Shown in pieces: positions 45,377-55,512 of a stretch of 64,000 nt of DNA. The stretch comes from an uncultured Ruminococcus sp. GTDB lineage: Bacteria; Bacillota; Clostridia; Oscillospirales; Ruminococcaceae. The DNA lies in contig CANQVK010000011.1 of assembly GCA_947627275.1 (NCBI GenBank), forward strand, positions 18,865-82,864, written 5' to 3'. A program made the translations under genes and the position numbers. The notes under the pieces are model-generated. The model saw nothing but the letters and a program-made list of their open reading frames with translations, made no database searches and was not told the DNA's origin. Within the stretch, counting starts at the first letter, position 1. Every line of letters starts with the position of its first letter.

Positions 45377-45410
45377 AATTTGTAATAAAATGCAAATTTA
45401 AAAAAACACC

Positions 45411-45439
45411 TTGACTAATTACTCAAAATATGCGATAAT
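45411..45439 (+). promoter_or_regulatory. Promoter of the COG2426 gene, abutting hairpin element E
   Basis: TTGACT (45411-45416), 17 bases, GATAAT (45434-45439). The last T of the -10 box is the first base of element E, so transcription should start inside the element. Confidence 0.65.
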
Positions 45440-45603
45440 AGACCTGTTCAGTAACTTGAAAAATGCTGAATGACGCAGGATCTTTTGTGCTGTGCAAAGT
45501 CGGGTCTCCGCTGGGATACTATATGTATTTCAAGGAAAGACGGCAAAGCACAGCGAAAAAAAGACAAGTCAGGCAGCGTTTTGAAGGTTATTGAACAGGT
45601 CTA
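45439..45603 (+). repeat. Dispersed hairpin element, divergent copy E, in a 5' leader
   Basis: 165 bp with ends TAGACCTGTTCAGTAAC and GTTATTGAACAGGTCTA, inverted with one mismatch. Imperfect pairing continues inward to GCTGTGC/GCACAGC. It contains CAAGGAAAGACGGCAAAGC (45531-45549) and TGACGCAG (45471-45478), both also found in type 1 copies but in the reverse order. It fills the leader between the predicted start site and the ribosome site of the gene at 45638. Confidence 0.7.
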
Positions 45604-45637
45604 ATTATTGAAATTTATTTGCGAAAGGACTTTTAAA

Positions 45638-46156
45638 ATGAGCGGATTAACAGAGGCAATGACAAGCTGGCTTGCAGAACACGGCATTCCCGAATGGCTT
45701 ATCCCATTCCTTGTATCAATACTTCCCATTATCGAGCTGAGAGGCGGTATAATTGCCGCGCGGCTTCTGGATATGGAGCTTTTCAAGGCTATATGGGTCT
45801 GTATGCTCGGAAATATCCTGCCGATACCGTTCATACTGCTGTTCATTGATAAGTTTTTCGGTTTCGTAAAAAAGCATAAAATCCCCCTGCTTACCAAATT
45901 TGTGATCTTTTTGGAAAATAAGGCTATGAATAAAAGCGCAGCTATGGAAAAGGGTGAGTTCTTCTTCCTTCTGTTTTTCGTAGGTATTCCGCTTCCCGGC
46001 ACAGGCGCATGGACAGGCTCGCTTATTGCGGCTCTCCGAAAAATTCCGCTTAAAAAGGCTGTTCCGGCTATATTCTTGGGACTTTGTCTTGCCTCGGCTA
46101 TCATGTGTACTCTCTGCTACGGATTCCCCGAGATCTTCACAAAAATGTTTTCTTAA
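45638..46156 (+). CDS. COG2426 small membrane protein (putative small multidrug export family)
   Basis: The 172-residue protein has about four membrane segments and the family blocks IPFLVSILPIIELRGGIIAA and FFVGIPLPGTGAWTGSLIAAL. The Pfam name is Sm_multidrug_ex, but transport is not well proven. The frame opens at 45608; the ATG at 45638 has AAAGGAC upstream. Its entire leader is element E, and element B follows its stop by 3 bases. Confidence 0.88.
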   Translation: MSGLTEAMTSWLAEHGIPEWLIPFLVSILPIIELRGGIIAARLLDMELFKAIWVCMLGNILPIPFILLFIDKFFGFVKKHKIPLLTKFVIFLENKAMNKSAAMEKGEFFFLLFFVGIPLPGTGAWTGSLIAALRKIPLKKAVPAIFLGLCLASAIMCTLCYGFPEIFTKMFS

Positions 46157-46159
46157 AAT

Positions 46160-46320
46160 TATACTCGCCGCTATTGCAAAATGTCCAAAGAATGCTGAAC
46201 AGAAAATTCGTATGTCAAGGAAGATGACGAAAGCATACTTGTCGTATGGTGAGGAAGATGACGCAGGCAGACGGATTTTATGTCAGTGTTACTGGATATT
46301 TTGTAATAGCGGCGAGTATA
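46160..46320 (+). repeat. Dispersed hairpin element, type 1, full copy B
   Basis: 161 bp, nearly identical to copy A at 24394 (same length, ends, GGAAGATGACG pair and CATAC/GTATG apex). It lies between convergent genes, directly followed by a terminator. Confidence 0.9.
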
Positions 46321-46362
46321 AAACGGACTGACGTATCAGGTGAACGATACGTCAGTCCGTTT
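46321..46362. terminator. Bidirectional terminator between convergent genes
   Basis: AAACGGACTGACGTATC (46321-46337) pairs perfectly over 17 bp with GATACGTCAGTCCGTTT (46346-46362), with TTTTG following on plus. It serves the COG2426 gene and addA. Confidence 0.85.
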
Positions 46363-46375
46363 TGTTAGAGCCTGT

Positions 46376-49300
46376 TCAGCATACAATAATTTCCTTTTCA
46401 AGTTCTATCGAGTAAAGGAGCAGTCCCTTTACGTCTCTGCCGGTGGTAAGTTCCAAAGCTGCTTTATATATTTCAAGCTGTCTGCGGTAATGCTCGCGAA
46501 GCTGATTTTCCGTCATATTACGGTCAGACTTGTAGTCAACAATAACAATTCCGTCCTCCTCCTCGTACATAAGGTCGATAATTCCCTTTATCATACCGTC
46601 CGAATCGCGAAGCCTGTCAAAAACAGCGTCCGAAAGATCAAGATGCGCAGCCGCAACGGTAAATTTCTTTTCCCTCTCAACATGCTTTGCACGGCATATC
46701 CGCTTATAAAGATCGGTACGGAAAAACGCCCGTATCTTTTCAACGTTAATACATTCAGCCTGCGACTTTGTAAGAAATCCGTTGTCCGCAAGACGTATAA
46801 CCTCCGCTTCAGTATCCGCTATGGCGTTCTCAAAGGAGCAGTACTGGAAAAAGGTGTGTATTGCCGTACCGCGTTCCGCACCCGTCATTTTTGTTTTTTC
46901 TCTCAGGAATCTCGGACGTTTAAGACGGAAATCAAACTCCTCTGCCTCACTGAATTTTTTTGAGATCTGCGTAACGCTGAGCTTTGCAGGCGTTTCGGCA
47001 AGAGTACGGTCATACGAGCTTTCAAACATATCCGACAGCCGCTTTACAAGAACAGGGTCGGCTTTTGCAGGAATACGCTCCTCCGCTTTTATCTCGATTT
47101 TCCCGAGTTCCGTACAAAGCTCGAAATCAAATATTTTATCATGACTGTCAAAAGCCGGAAAACCAAAGCTTCCGCTGTCAATGCCGATAAGATCTGCGAT
47201 CTCAGGAAAGTCGCCGTGCATCATGAGCGAAAGCCAGAACCAGTCGGAAAAGCATTTGGCTGTCTCTGCAAGTCCGCTGATGTCATTTCCGTCAACAACG
47301 CACTTCTCCATAAGCGACTTAACTCTGTCCTTTTCAGCTTCGCCGCATTTGAGGTTTATAAAAAGCTGCTGCTTTGCTCTGGTAAGCCCTACATAGAGCA
47401 GACGCATCTCCTCGCTGCGAGTATCGCGCTGTCCCTCGCTGCACAGCATTACCTGCTGAAAAGTCCTGTACCGTCTGAGAAGCTCCTTTTCGCAAAGGAT
47501 AAAGCCAATTCTCCCGTCGTCGCTGCACATAACTTTTTCGGAATCGTACCGAAATTCGTACCCAAGCTCCGCTATAAACACAAACGGATACTCCAGTCCC
47601 TTCGATTTGTGAAGCGTTTGAACCACCGCATAGTCTCCCGAAGCGGCGGCAACCTTTCCCTGCTCGTAGTCTCCGCTTTCGAGAACACGGTCAAGATGCG
47701 CCACAAAGCCGCTTAGTCCGCCGCCGCCGTCAACTGCCGCAACAGTCTCATAGTTCTGTGCGTATTGAATGAGCAGACGGAGATTCGCACGTTTTTTCCC
47801 GCCGTCCGTGTACTGCTGCATTACCGAAATAAAGTCGGTGGTATCGTAGATAGAACGTATCAGCTCCCCTATCGTCATTGTCACCGCATTTAAGCGGAAT
47901 CCGTCTATTGCCGCCGCAAATTCTTTGCAGCGTGCGGAAAGTTCCGTGTCGATTCCCGATAATTCGCCGTTTGCCGCTGCCTTTACAAGAGTGTAAAGAT
48001 GTTTTTTTCTGCCGCAGGCTTTGAGTACAGCCAAGTCCCTCATATCAAAGGGGTACATAGGCGAAACCATTACCGCCGCCAACGGAACGTCCTTCAGCGG
48101 ATTGGCAATGATTCGGAGAAGATCGGTCAAAACTGCTATTTCCTGCGATTTAAGATAGCCCTTTTCATCGTTTCCCCGAACGGGGATACCTCTTTTTTCG
48201 AGAGCCTTTGCATATATATTCGCTGCCGGATTTGTACGTACAAGTATACAGAAATCCTTTGGAGTACATTTGCGCTGAGTTCCGTCATTTTCCGTGACTG
48301 CCGCTCCATTTTTCAGCATATCGGCAATTTTATCCGCCGTCAGTTCAGCCTCGATACGCTCGTCCGCCTCGGTATTCTGCATATCCGCAGAATCAGTATC
48401 AATAAAAAATATATGGGTGAGCCGTTCGTCCGAGCGTCCTGCATACTGACCTGCTCCGAAATAAAGCTTTTCGGAATCGGTGTAGTCAATGTCGCCGCAG
48501 CTGCGCGTCATCAGCTCTCCGAAAATAAAATTGACAAAATCAATGACTTCGGGTGAGCTTCTGAAATTTTTATTGAGCAAGATCGCCTTGTTTTCCGATG
48601 GACTGTCAGGGTCATACTTTTCCGAAACGTCCATGACGTCAATGAAATTTTTAGGATTTGCCAGTCGGAAACGATATATCGACTGCTTAACGTCCCCGAC
48701 AACAAAAGCGTTTCTGCCATACATAGGTCTGCCCTTTCGGTCATGCTTAAAGCCTTTGGAAAGAAGCTTGAAAATAAGATCCTGCTTGTTATTGGAATCC
48801 TGATATTCGTCCACAAGGATAATATCGTAGTAATCTGCTATTCTTTTGGCTGTCTCGGACTGAACTACTCTGCCGTCCCTGTCATAGTCCGACAGAAGCT
48901 CCAGCACAAGACGTTCGCCGTCGTCAAAGCTTATGGAATTTTTTGCGCACTTTCTTTGCCACACAAGAGCACGAAATCTCTTGACCGCCTCTGCAAGCAG
49001 TTCGGCAACCTTTCCCGATTCCTCAAAGTCACGGGGAGCTGAAACGAAACACGGCGCTACGTCTTTCATTACCTCCTTGATACGGTCGCGGCGCACCTTG
49101 AAAATATCCCTCAAAGCCGCATTGTACTCGATTTTTCCGCGCAGTATCACAAGTCTCGAAAAATTCAAAGCATACTCGACGTCCTCTTTGTCTGGGAAAC
49201 GCCGGTTTTCCGCGATCGTGAGCAGAGACTCGACCCTGCCGAAGTCCTCCTGCGCCTGCAAAAGTGATTTTTCAGCCTGCAGTATCGTCATATCGGGAAA

Positions 49301-50002
49301 GATCGCTTCAACGGCAGAAATATTTTCCTCGGCAAGCCTGAGAGCCGTTTGCAGCTTTTTAGTAATATCCTCGAAAAAAGCGTCATAGTATATAGAATCG
49401 GAAAACTCCTTTTTATATTCCGAAACTGCCGTATCAAGCCACTTTTCTCCCATTGCGACCGACGAAAGGAATCTGTCCGTTCCAAGAACGGCATCAATAA
49501 GAGGCTGTCTGTCGCTGATACAGAATTTATCGTAAAGATATGAGATCTTTTCATACTCCTCACGGCTGTATATGTCGAGCAGTTCATTGATCGCCTGCTC
49601 CTTTATGACCCTCTCATCGTTTTCGTCAAGCACGCCGAATCCCGAGGTTATCCCCTGCTCCGTGATGTTATCTCTTAAAAGCTCGAAGCAAAACGAATTT
49701 ATGGTGGAAATTTTTGCGCTCTGTAAAAGTACCTGCTGCCGAAGCAGATACGTATCGCCCGGTCGGTCGTTTATAAGCTTCCTGAGTCTCCTGTCAAGCT
49801 TTTTTTTAAGCTCCGAAGCCGCTGCGTTGGTAAATGTGACCGCAACTATCCTATCCGCTCTGACCCCTGATTCAGCATCCGCAAGAAGCTTTACAAGGCG
49901 TTCCGTAAGTACGGCGGTCTTTCCGCTTCCTGCCGCCGCCGATACGATAAACGAGGCGTTCCGTGCGTCTATGGCTGTCTGCTGCTGTTTTGTCCAGTTC
50001 AT
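46376..50002 (-). CDS. addA: AddA helicase-nuclease subunit
   Basis: The 1208-residue protein has a UvrD-like helicase core (Q motif WTKQQQTAIDA, Walker A SAAAGSGKTAVL, DEYQDSN, LLYVGLTRAKQQLF) and a C-terminal RecB-type nuclease (GIIDLMYEEEDGIVIVDYKSDR). With AddB it resects double-strand breaks for recombination. The ATG overlaps the addB end by four bases and has AAAGGAG upstream, so the subunits are translationally coupled. Confidence 0.96.
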   Translation of the reverse strand: MNWTKQQQTAIDARNASFIVSAAAGSGKTAVLTERLVKLLADAESGVRADRIVAVTFTNAAASELKKKLDRRLRKLINDRPGDTYLLRQQVLLQSAKISTINSFCFELLRDNITEQGITSGFGVLDENDERVIKEQAINELLDIYSREEYEKISYLYDKFCISDRQPLIDAVLGTDRFLSSVAMGEKWLDTAVSEYKKEFSDSIYYDAFFEDITKKLQTALRLAEENISAVEAIFPDMTILQAEKSLLQAQEDFGRVESLLTIAENRRFPDKEDVEYALNFSRLVILRGKIEYNAALRDIFKVRRDRIKEVMKDVAPCFVSAPRDFEESGKVAELLAEAVKRFRALVWQRKCAKNSISFDDGERLVLELLSDYDRDGRVVQSETAKRIADYYDIILVDEYQDSNNKQDLIFKLLSKGFKHDRKGRPMYGRNAFVVGDVKQSIYRFRLANPKNFIDVMDVSEKYDPDSPSENKAILLNKNFRSSPEVIDFVNFIFGELMTRSCGDIDYTDSEKLYFGAGQYAGRSDERLTHIFFIDTDSADMQNTEADERIEAELTADKIADMLKNGAAVTENDGTQRKCTPKDFCILVRTNPAANIYAKALEKRGIPVRGNDEKGYLKSQEIAVLTDLLRIIANPLKDVPLAAVMVSPMYPFDMRDLAVLKACGRKKHLYTLVKAAANGELSGIDTELSARCKEFAAAIDGFRLNAVTMTIGELIRSIYDTTDFISVMQQYTDGGKKRANLRLLIQYAQNYETVAAVDGGGGLSGFVAHLDRVLESGDYEQGKVAAASGDYAVVQTLHKSKGLEYPFVFIAELGYEFRYDSEKVMCSDDGRIGFILCEKELLRRYRTFQQVMLCSEGQRDTRSEEMRLLYVGLTRAKQQLFINLKCGEAEKDRVKSLMEKCVVDGNDISGLAETAKCFSDWFWLSLMMHGDFPEIADLIGIDSGSFGFPAFDSHDKIFDFELCTELGKIEIKAEERIPAKADPVLVKRLSDMFESSYDRTLAETPAKLSVTQISKKFSEAEEFDFRLKRPRFLREKTKMTGAERGTAIHTFFQYCSFENAIADTEAEVIRLADNGFLTKSQAECINVEKIRAFFRTDLYKRICRAKHVEREKKFTVAAAHLDLSDAVFDRLRDSDGMIKGIIDLMYEEEDGIVIVDYKSDRNMTENQLREHYRRQLEIYKAALELTTGRDVKGLLLYSIELEKEIIVC

Positions 50003-53000
50003 TCCTCAGTCTCCTTTTCTAAAATCGAAGCCGCTTCTTTAAGCTTTTCGGGACTCGGTTCACGGCACACTCTGCCGCTGCCGTTTCCGCATATATCCGC
50101 GTACCTGCAATAGCTGCACGGAACTTTTCCTCCCGATCTCAACGGTACTGCTTCGATAGAGCCGTCAAGCATGGATTCCGCAGCTTCTATAAGACAGCCA
50201 TAAACATAATCCCTCAGACGGTTCATTCCGGATTCGGAAACAACGCTTGAATATCTGTCGAATCCCCCGTCCTTTTTCAGCTTGACGGGAATATATTTTC
50301 CGCCTATGCCGTGTTCCATTTTTTCGAGGACTTCCCTGCTGTCAATAAGCAGACCCGTTGTTTTTAGCTCCGAATCGACTGCGGCACGGTTATATTCTTC
50401 TATCTTGGACGGGTCTATTCCGATATTCGAGAGCCGAAGGGGTGTATAAAGCACTCCGGCAGGTTTGCAGTCCTCATAAGCTCCGCCCTTATCGCATGAG
50501 GCGAAAAGATACAACAGCATTTGAAGGTTAAGTCCGCCTGCAAGCGTATTTTCGTTGATAAGCTTTTTACTGCTCTTATAGTCCACGACCCGAAGATATT
50601 TCTCTCCGTTTATATTGCAGACGTCCGCGCGGTCTATTATTCCGCCGAAAAGCAGCTCTCGTCCCTCGCCGAATCCTATTCTTACGGAATGAGATTCACG
50701 CAGGTTCAGCTCGAAGGCATCAGGAACGAAATCGCTTGCCATAAGAGAATGCTGCGTGTGCAGGAATACGTCCCCCAGACGTTCCGTAAGCTTGTTGAAA
50801 AACAGCTCGAACCTCGGAGTTTTGCCGAAATCCCCAGCCATTTTCTCCTTGCGGTAAATATCCGCCTCCGATTCTATTTCCCTTTGAAGCTGCTCATAAG
50901 GCATGGTAACAAACTCGGATTTTGACCTTGAACCGAGTATTTTCTGAAAGCAGCTATGCGTAAGCTCGCCCGAGATTCTCCTGTCAAGCTCTATTTTTTC
51001 AGGGATCTGCAGCTTCAGCATATTTTCGCAGAAGTGCATGAAATGACATTTATTATACTTCTCCATTGCGGACGGCGACAAATACAGCGGCTCAAAACAT
51101 TCAAGCTTCTCCATAACAGAACGGTCAATGCGGTATTCGGGCGTCCGACCCGTTTTGCTGAGAGCCATTGTTATTTTTCGGCGGTATTCCTCGTCCGCAA
51201 GCAGAGCGGCGTAGAGCGAAGCCGTTTCAGCGGTATTCTCCGCCCTGTCCTGCATATAATGATAGTACGCCGCTTTCTTTGTAACGGCGTAAAAATCGGG
51301 CGTAAGACAGTTTTCCGTTATCAGCATATTACCGCCGAACATCTCCCGTATCTGTTCAATGATACGGGACGGATACTTAGCCTGTCCCGAAAGGTCGGAC
51401 AAAGGATAGCTCAGATACAGCTTCTCAGAAGCCGTGGACAGCGCCTTATATGCAATAAGACGTTCAGAAGCTATAAGATCGGTCAGCGGACGGGCAATGT
51501 CAAGACCGTGCTTTGAAAGCGTCTGCTTGTCCCCTTCCGTAAAAAGACCGTGAAGATTCACCTGATTCGGAAAATCACCCTCAGCCGCACCCATAACGAA
51601 GATGACCCTCGGCGAACTCAATCGCGCTGTTCTTGCCGATGCCGCCGTAACGGCGTCAAGCGTCCTCGGAGGAACGGAATAGCTTATCTGTCCTATCATA
51701 GAACGCAGAATATCCGCAAGCTCACGGAATTTCAGCGGCTCGCCTCCCAGAGTGTCGGCAGCTCCGTCAAGTATATCCATGAGACAGCCCCAAAGTCGTT
51801 TAAGCTCCGCCGCTTCGTTGTCGTGGTCTGTTTTTATTAGCCTGTTCATGAGTTTTCCGAGGTTTCGTTCAGCATTGCTTTCTGTAAGGTATTTGTACAG
51901 CAGACCGCAGAAATACTCGGCTGAATTTTCCTTCATGAGCTTTTTCCTGAGCTTTAATACTGGAACAACGGTACGGCTTCTCAGTTCTTCTATCAATTCA
52001 AGCGAATCGTCCTCGGCTGTAAACGGTTCTTCCCACATATCGCCGTCAACGTCCCATTTGTAGCAGTAGTTTTCAAGGAGCGAAACATCAGTAAGCTCTG
52101 CTTCAAGAAGTCCGCACTTAAGAAGTCTGAAAATCTGCTCGCTGCGCATTTTTTTAGCCGTCAGCAGGTCGAGAAGCGACAGGAAAAACACCATTACCGA
52201 CGTATGACCCACAGGCTGCTCGATACTCATAAAATACGGAATGTCATATCTCGCAAAGGCTGCTTTGAGTACATCGGCGTAATCCTCGATATTATTGGAA
52301 ATGACGGCTATATCCCTGAACTTCAAGGTACTGTCGGCGTAGACGAGCCTTCGCAGCTCAGCGCATACGTACTCGGCTTCACCATACATATCGCGCGCCT
52401 CAAAAATACGGATGTTATGCGGCTCGGGAGCGTCCTCGGGAGAATTCGGCAGATTGCGCATTGCCCTTTCGCTGAGATATTTCAAGTCATCCGATCTGAA
52501 ACGACGGCTTTCTTCAAGCTTTGTAAGCTTAACAGAAACGTTCAGCTCACGGCAAAGCTCCGAAAGCTGTCTGTAAGTTGAGTTCACTGTCTCAAAAAGC
52601 GTAAACTCTCCTGCATTGACATCATCGGTACGCAGGGTAATAACAGTATTTTCAGCCGAAGAAAAAATCACTTTCAGCATATCCGTCTGATCGGCGGTAA
52701 AGCTTTCAAATTCGTCAAGGAAAACGGTTTTACCCTTGAAAAAACGCTGCATATTTGCAATCTTAGCCGCTTCGCGTATATTTTCAAGGTGTTCCTTGAA
52801 GCCATATTGTTCCATAAGAAATTCATATTCGTAAAAAATATTGGCAATATCCGAAACCTTATCATGAAGCCTGCTGTCGAGAAGCTCCGATTTCAGCATC
52901 AGACGCTGCGGTGAAATTCCCGCCTTTTTCATATCGCTGATAAGCTTAAGAGAGTCCTCCGCAAATCCCGGATAAGCGCTGCTTTTGGCGAAAAATTTCA

Positions 53001-53316
53001 GCTGCTCGGGATTTTTCCTTGCGCCGTCCACCGCACGGTATATCAGTATAAGACGAGCCATATCGTCCGCATATTCGCCTTTTCTGTCAGGCTCGCCGTA
53101 AATCTGGAAAAGCTGACGCGCAAGACTGCTGAACGTAAGCGAAAGCATACTGTTAAATTCTTTAGCGCCGATATAAAAGTACAATTTTTTATCAAACTCT
53201 GTGGAATACTGCTCGGGAACAAGAACTATCCGTTCTTTGTCTGTGCATTCCTTTATCCTTTTGAACATTTCGGTTGTTTTACCCGTACCTGATGCTCCTA
53301 TAATAAATTCTACCAT
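49999..53316 (-). CDS. addB: AddB nuclease/helicase-like subunit
   Basis: The 1105-residue protein has an N-terminal Walker A (IIGASGTGKTTEM), a long helicase-like region without full motifs and a C-terminal nuclease (GGIIDRADVCNI, VVDYKSSKK). The four Fe-S cluster cysteines expected for AddB are present (KCHFMHFC region, then CSYCRYADIC). The frame is open to 53376, but the ATG at 53316 has GAAGGAG 5 bases upstream and begins directly at the ATP loop. Confidence 0.95.
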   Translation of the reverse strand: MVEFIIGASGTGKTTEMFKRIKECTDKERIVLVPEQYSTEFDKKLYFYIGAKEFNSMLSLTFSSLARQLFQIYGEPDRKGEYADDMARLILIYRAVDGARKNPEQLKFFAKSSAYPGFAEDSLKLISDMKKAGISPQRLMLKSELLDSRLHDKVSDIANIFYEYEFLMEQYGFKEHLENIREAAKIANMQRFFKGKTVFLDEFESFTADQTDMLKVIFSSAENTVITLRTDDVNAGEFTLFETVNSTYRQLSELCRELNVSVKLTKLEESRRFRSDDLKYLSERAMRNLPNSPEDAPEPHNIRIFEARDMYGEAEYVCAELRRLVYADSTLKFRDIAVISNNIEDYADVLKAAFARYDIPYFMSIEQPVGHTSVMVFFLSLLDLLTAKKMRSEQIFRLLKCGLLEAELTDVSLLENYCYKWDVDGDMWEEPFTAEDDSLELIEELRSRTVVPVLKLRKKLMKENSAEYFCGLLYKYLTESNAERNLGKLMNRLIKTDHDNEAAELKRLWGCLMDILDGAADTLGGEPLKFRELADILRSMIGQISYSVPPRTLDAVTAASARTARLSSPRVIFVMGAAEGDFPNQVNLHGLFTEGDKQTLSKHGLDIARPLTDLIASERLIAYKALSTASEKLYLSYPLSDLSGQAKYPSRIIEQIREMFGGNMLITENCLTPDFYAVTKKAAYYHYMQDRAENTAETASLYAALLADEEYRRKITMALSKTGRTPEYRIDRSVMEKLECFEPLYLSPSAMEKYNKCHFMHFCENMLKLQIPEKIELDRRISGELTHSCFQKILGSRSKSEFVTMPYEQLQREIESEADIYRKEKMAGDFGKTPRFELFFNKLTERLGDVFLHTQHSLMASDFVPDAFELNLRESHSVRIGFGEGRELLFGGIIDRADVCNINGEKYLRVVDYKSSKKLINENTLAGGLNLQMLLYLFASCDKGGAYEDCKPAGVLYTPLRLSNIGIDPSKIEEYNRAAVDSELKTTGLLIDSREVLEKMEHGIGGKYIPVKLKKDGGFDRYSSVVSESGMNRLRDYVYGCLIEAAESMLDGSIEAVPLRSGGKVPCSYCRYADICGNGSGRVCREPSPEKLKEAASILEKETEE

Positions 53317-53378
53317 AAAAACTCCTTCAGGAAAAAAATCAACGCCGCATAAGCTGTGCGACGCTGATATACTCATAT

Positions 53379-53425
53379 TATACTCGCCGCTATTACAAAA
53401 TCACTATCCAATAGCGGCGAGTATA
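53379..53425. repeat. Dispersed hairpin element, minimal copy F
   Basis: 47 bp: TATACTCGCCGCTATT and AATAGCGGCGAGTATA form a perfect 16-bp stem with a 15-base loop. Only the ends of the type 1 element remain. It lies between addB and the GH25 gene, 6 bases from the GH25 stop. Confidence 0.85.
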
Positions 53426-53430
53426 TTTGA

Positions 53431-55224
53431 TTACTTCGGATACCCGTTCAGACCGTTTTTCGCTATGATCGACGGGAAGTTATCTCTGCTGTAATGTGCA
53501 TATCCTCCGACAGCATAATCCCACTCGCTGATCATGCCGCAGCGTTTCGGATATATTACAGGCGTTTCCTGCTCATTAAACAGCCATACGCTGTATTTTT
53601 TAAACAAGCCTTCGTCAAGCTGTTCCGCCAACGGCATGTCATATGCGGCAATTCCCACAAAATATCTGCGTTCCTCCAAATACGAACAGAAAGCGTCCGC
53701 ATTTTCAGAAAGCTGTGCAGCTCCCACGCCGTAATCCGAAAGATCGGGCTTATCGAACCAATAATATACAGGGTATTCAAGCTTGACCGTACTGAGCATA
53801 TTGTAAAGCTTTTCGGCGTTTTGGCTTGCCGTATCCGCGTAGGCATCTTCGGCAAGGTAAACAATTCCGCAGTCAATACCCTCCGCATGAGCCGCATCTA
53901 TATTCGCCTTTACAGCGTCAAGCTCCTCAACGGAACCGACCTCAAGCATAGCGTATTGGTAGAAATCCTTATCAAACTTCTCCCAATCATAAGTTCCTGA
54001 CGTATCTTCGACAATATATCCTCTCGGGAGCGTTGTCGCAGTCGTAGTGGTTTGCTGCGTTGTCGGTACGGTATCGGTAACAACGGGCTGCGTCACCACA
54101 GGCGTCGTAGTAACGGGAAGTCGTCCGTCCTTTGGATTTACGCCTATAATTGACGGATAATCCTTGTAGCAGTAGTCCTTATCGACTTCAACCGATACTC
54201 CCGGAGCAGTACCCGAACCCGTATATTGCCACATTCCGTACTCACCCGTATACCAGCTGACGGAAGCGCCATATTCAGCGACCCATACGTCATATTTGGA
54301 TAAAACGTGCTTGTAAATGCTGTTTTCAAGATAGCTTCCGCTGCCGTAAACGCCTACATAGTAACCGTTCTCCTCCATGATCGTACAAAACGCATCGACC
54401 ATAGCCGAAAGATCCGCTACAGACAATGTTTTCAAAGCCCATTCGTACTCAAAGTCGTAATAAATGGGATATGTAAAGCTGTAACCCTTTATAACGTCAA
54501 GACATGCCTGTGCTTCGAGCTTTGCGTCCTCCACCGACTTAGCGTAGCTGAACCAGTATATTCCGACATCCATTCCTGCCGCCTGCGCATTCTGCATATT
54601 CTTATGGAAGTAAGGATCGACCTGATCGGAAAATTTTCCGTAACCTGCCTGAATAATTGCATAATCGACCTCACCGCTTGCTTTGGCAGTCTGCCAGTCA
54701 ACATCGAGCTGATACCTGGCAACATCAATTCCGTTAAGGCAAAATGCAGTAGTTGTAGAGACAGGCGCGGTACTTGCGGCAGACGAGGAAACAGTAGGCG
54801 TTGTTGCGGGAGCTGTGATAGGCGCTGAGGTTATTGATGTGGTCGGTATTGCCGTAGTTACCGGCTTCTCCGATGTTGTAAGCTCCGTTGATGTTGTTGA
54901 AACTGTTGTCGCCGCAGTCTTTTTAGTTGTAATATTGGAAGTAGTCGTTGTCTTTTTTGTTGAAACGGCTGTCGTTGTAACAGTTGTTGTTGCAGCTGTG
55001 GAAACCGCCGCTGTTGTTGTGGGGACGATGCCGTAGTATGCGTTATATATGTCAAACACGTTGAAAGGCTTTTCCGTCTCCGAAGCAGGGTCTTTACTTT
55101 TTTCCGAAAATGTGTTATCATATGTATAGTCCTTTTCGACAGCGCCGCATGGAACGGACGAAATCGAAAAAAGTCCAAGACTGACAGATAACACGGCTGA
55201 CGTTATTCTTCTGAACAAACTCAT
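53431..55224 (-). CDS. Secreted GH25 lysozyme-family protein with a degenerate second GH25 domain
   Basis: The 597-residue protein has a signal peptide (1-28), a Thr-rich linker (about 68-160), a GH25 muramidase domain (about 162-365) with GIDVARYQ and the catalytic YYDFEYE (Asp257, Glu259), a second Thr-rich linker (371-398), and a second GH25-like domain (about 402-597). In the second domain the catalytic site reads YYWFDKP, so Asp is Trp and Glu is Asp. It is presumably inactive and may bind wall glycans. The first domain should cleave MurNAc-GlcNAc bonds. Confidence 0.92.
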   Translation of the reverse strand: MSLFRRITSAVLSVSLGLFSISSVPCGAVEKDYTYDNTFSEKSKDPASETEKPFNVFDIYNAYYGIVPTTTAAVSTAATTTVTTTAVSTKKTTTTSNITTKKTAATTVSTTSTELTTSEKPVTTAIPTTSITSAPITAPATTPTVSSSAASTAPVSTTTAFCLNGIDVARYQLDVDWQTAKASGEVDYAIIQAGYGKFSDQVDPYFHKNMQNAQAAGMDVGIYWFSYAKSVEDAKLEAQACLDVIKGYSFTYPIYYDFEYEWALKTLSVADLSAMVDAFCTIMEENGYYVGVYGSGSYLENSIYKHVLSKYDVWVAEYGASVSWYTGEYGMWQYTGSGTAPGVSVEVDKDYCYKDYPSIIGVNPKDGRLPVTTTPVVTQPVVTDTVPTTQQTTTTATTLPRGYIVEDTSGTYDWEKFDKDFYQYAMLEVGSVEELDAVKANIDAAHAEGIDCGIVYLAEDAYADTASQNAEKLYNMLSTVKLEYPVYYWFDKPDLSDYGVGAAQLSENADAFCSYLEERRYFVGIAAYDMPLAEQLDEGLFKKYSVWLFNEQETPVIYPKRCGMISEWDYAVGGYAHYSRDNFPSIIAKNGLNGYPK

Positions 55225-55396
55225 GGGTAATCATCTCCTTGAAATGTCATGGGCGTACTCCTTATATACAATAAAAAACAACGCTTGCCCCAAACAGCAG
55301 GCATATATACACCAAACCTCAGTTTCCGCCGCTTTATCACCACTCCGCTTCTATACCATGTAATACAGGTCTGAATTTATTTCAGCCTGTAACCTA
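55225..55396 (-). other. Long leader of the GH25 gene
   Basis: The predicted transcript has about 165 untranslated bases. Its 5' end forms a firm hairpin (ACAGG/CCTGT with CTGAA/TTCAG, about 55366-55391). The rest shows no riboswitch family that I recognise. Confidence 0.4.
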
Positions 55397-55425
55397 ATTG
55401 TATCATAATTATTACAGAATTGCAA
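55397..55425 (-). promoter_or_regulatory. GH25 gene promoter
   Basis: On the minus strand TTGCAA (55425-55420), 17 bases, TACAAT (55402-55397). Confidence 0.65.
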
Positions 55426-55512
55426 CAATTTTAATACAAAATGCGAAAGTCTCCCGGAATTTCGTCAAAACGCACTAAATCCATTTACAAAATTTGTATG
55501 AAATTACAAAAT

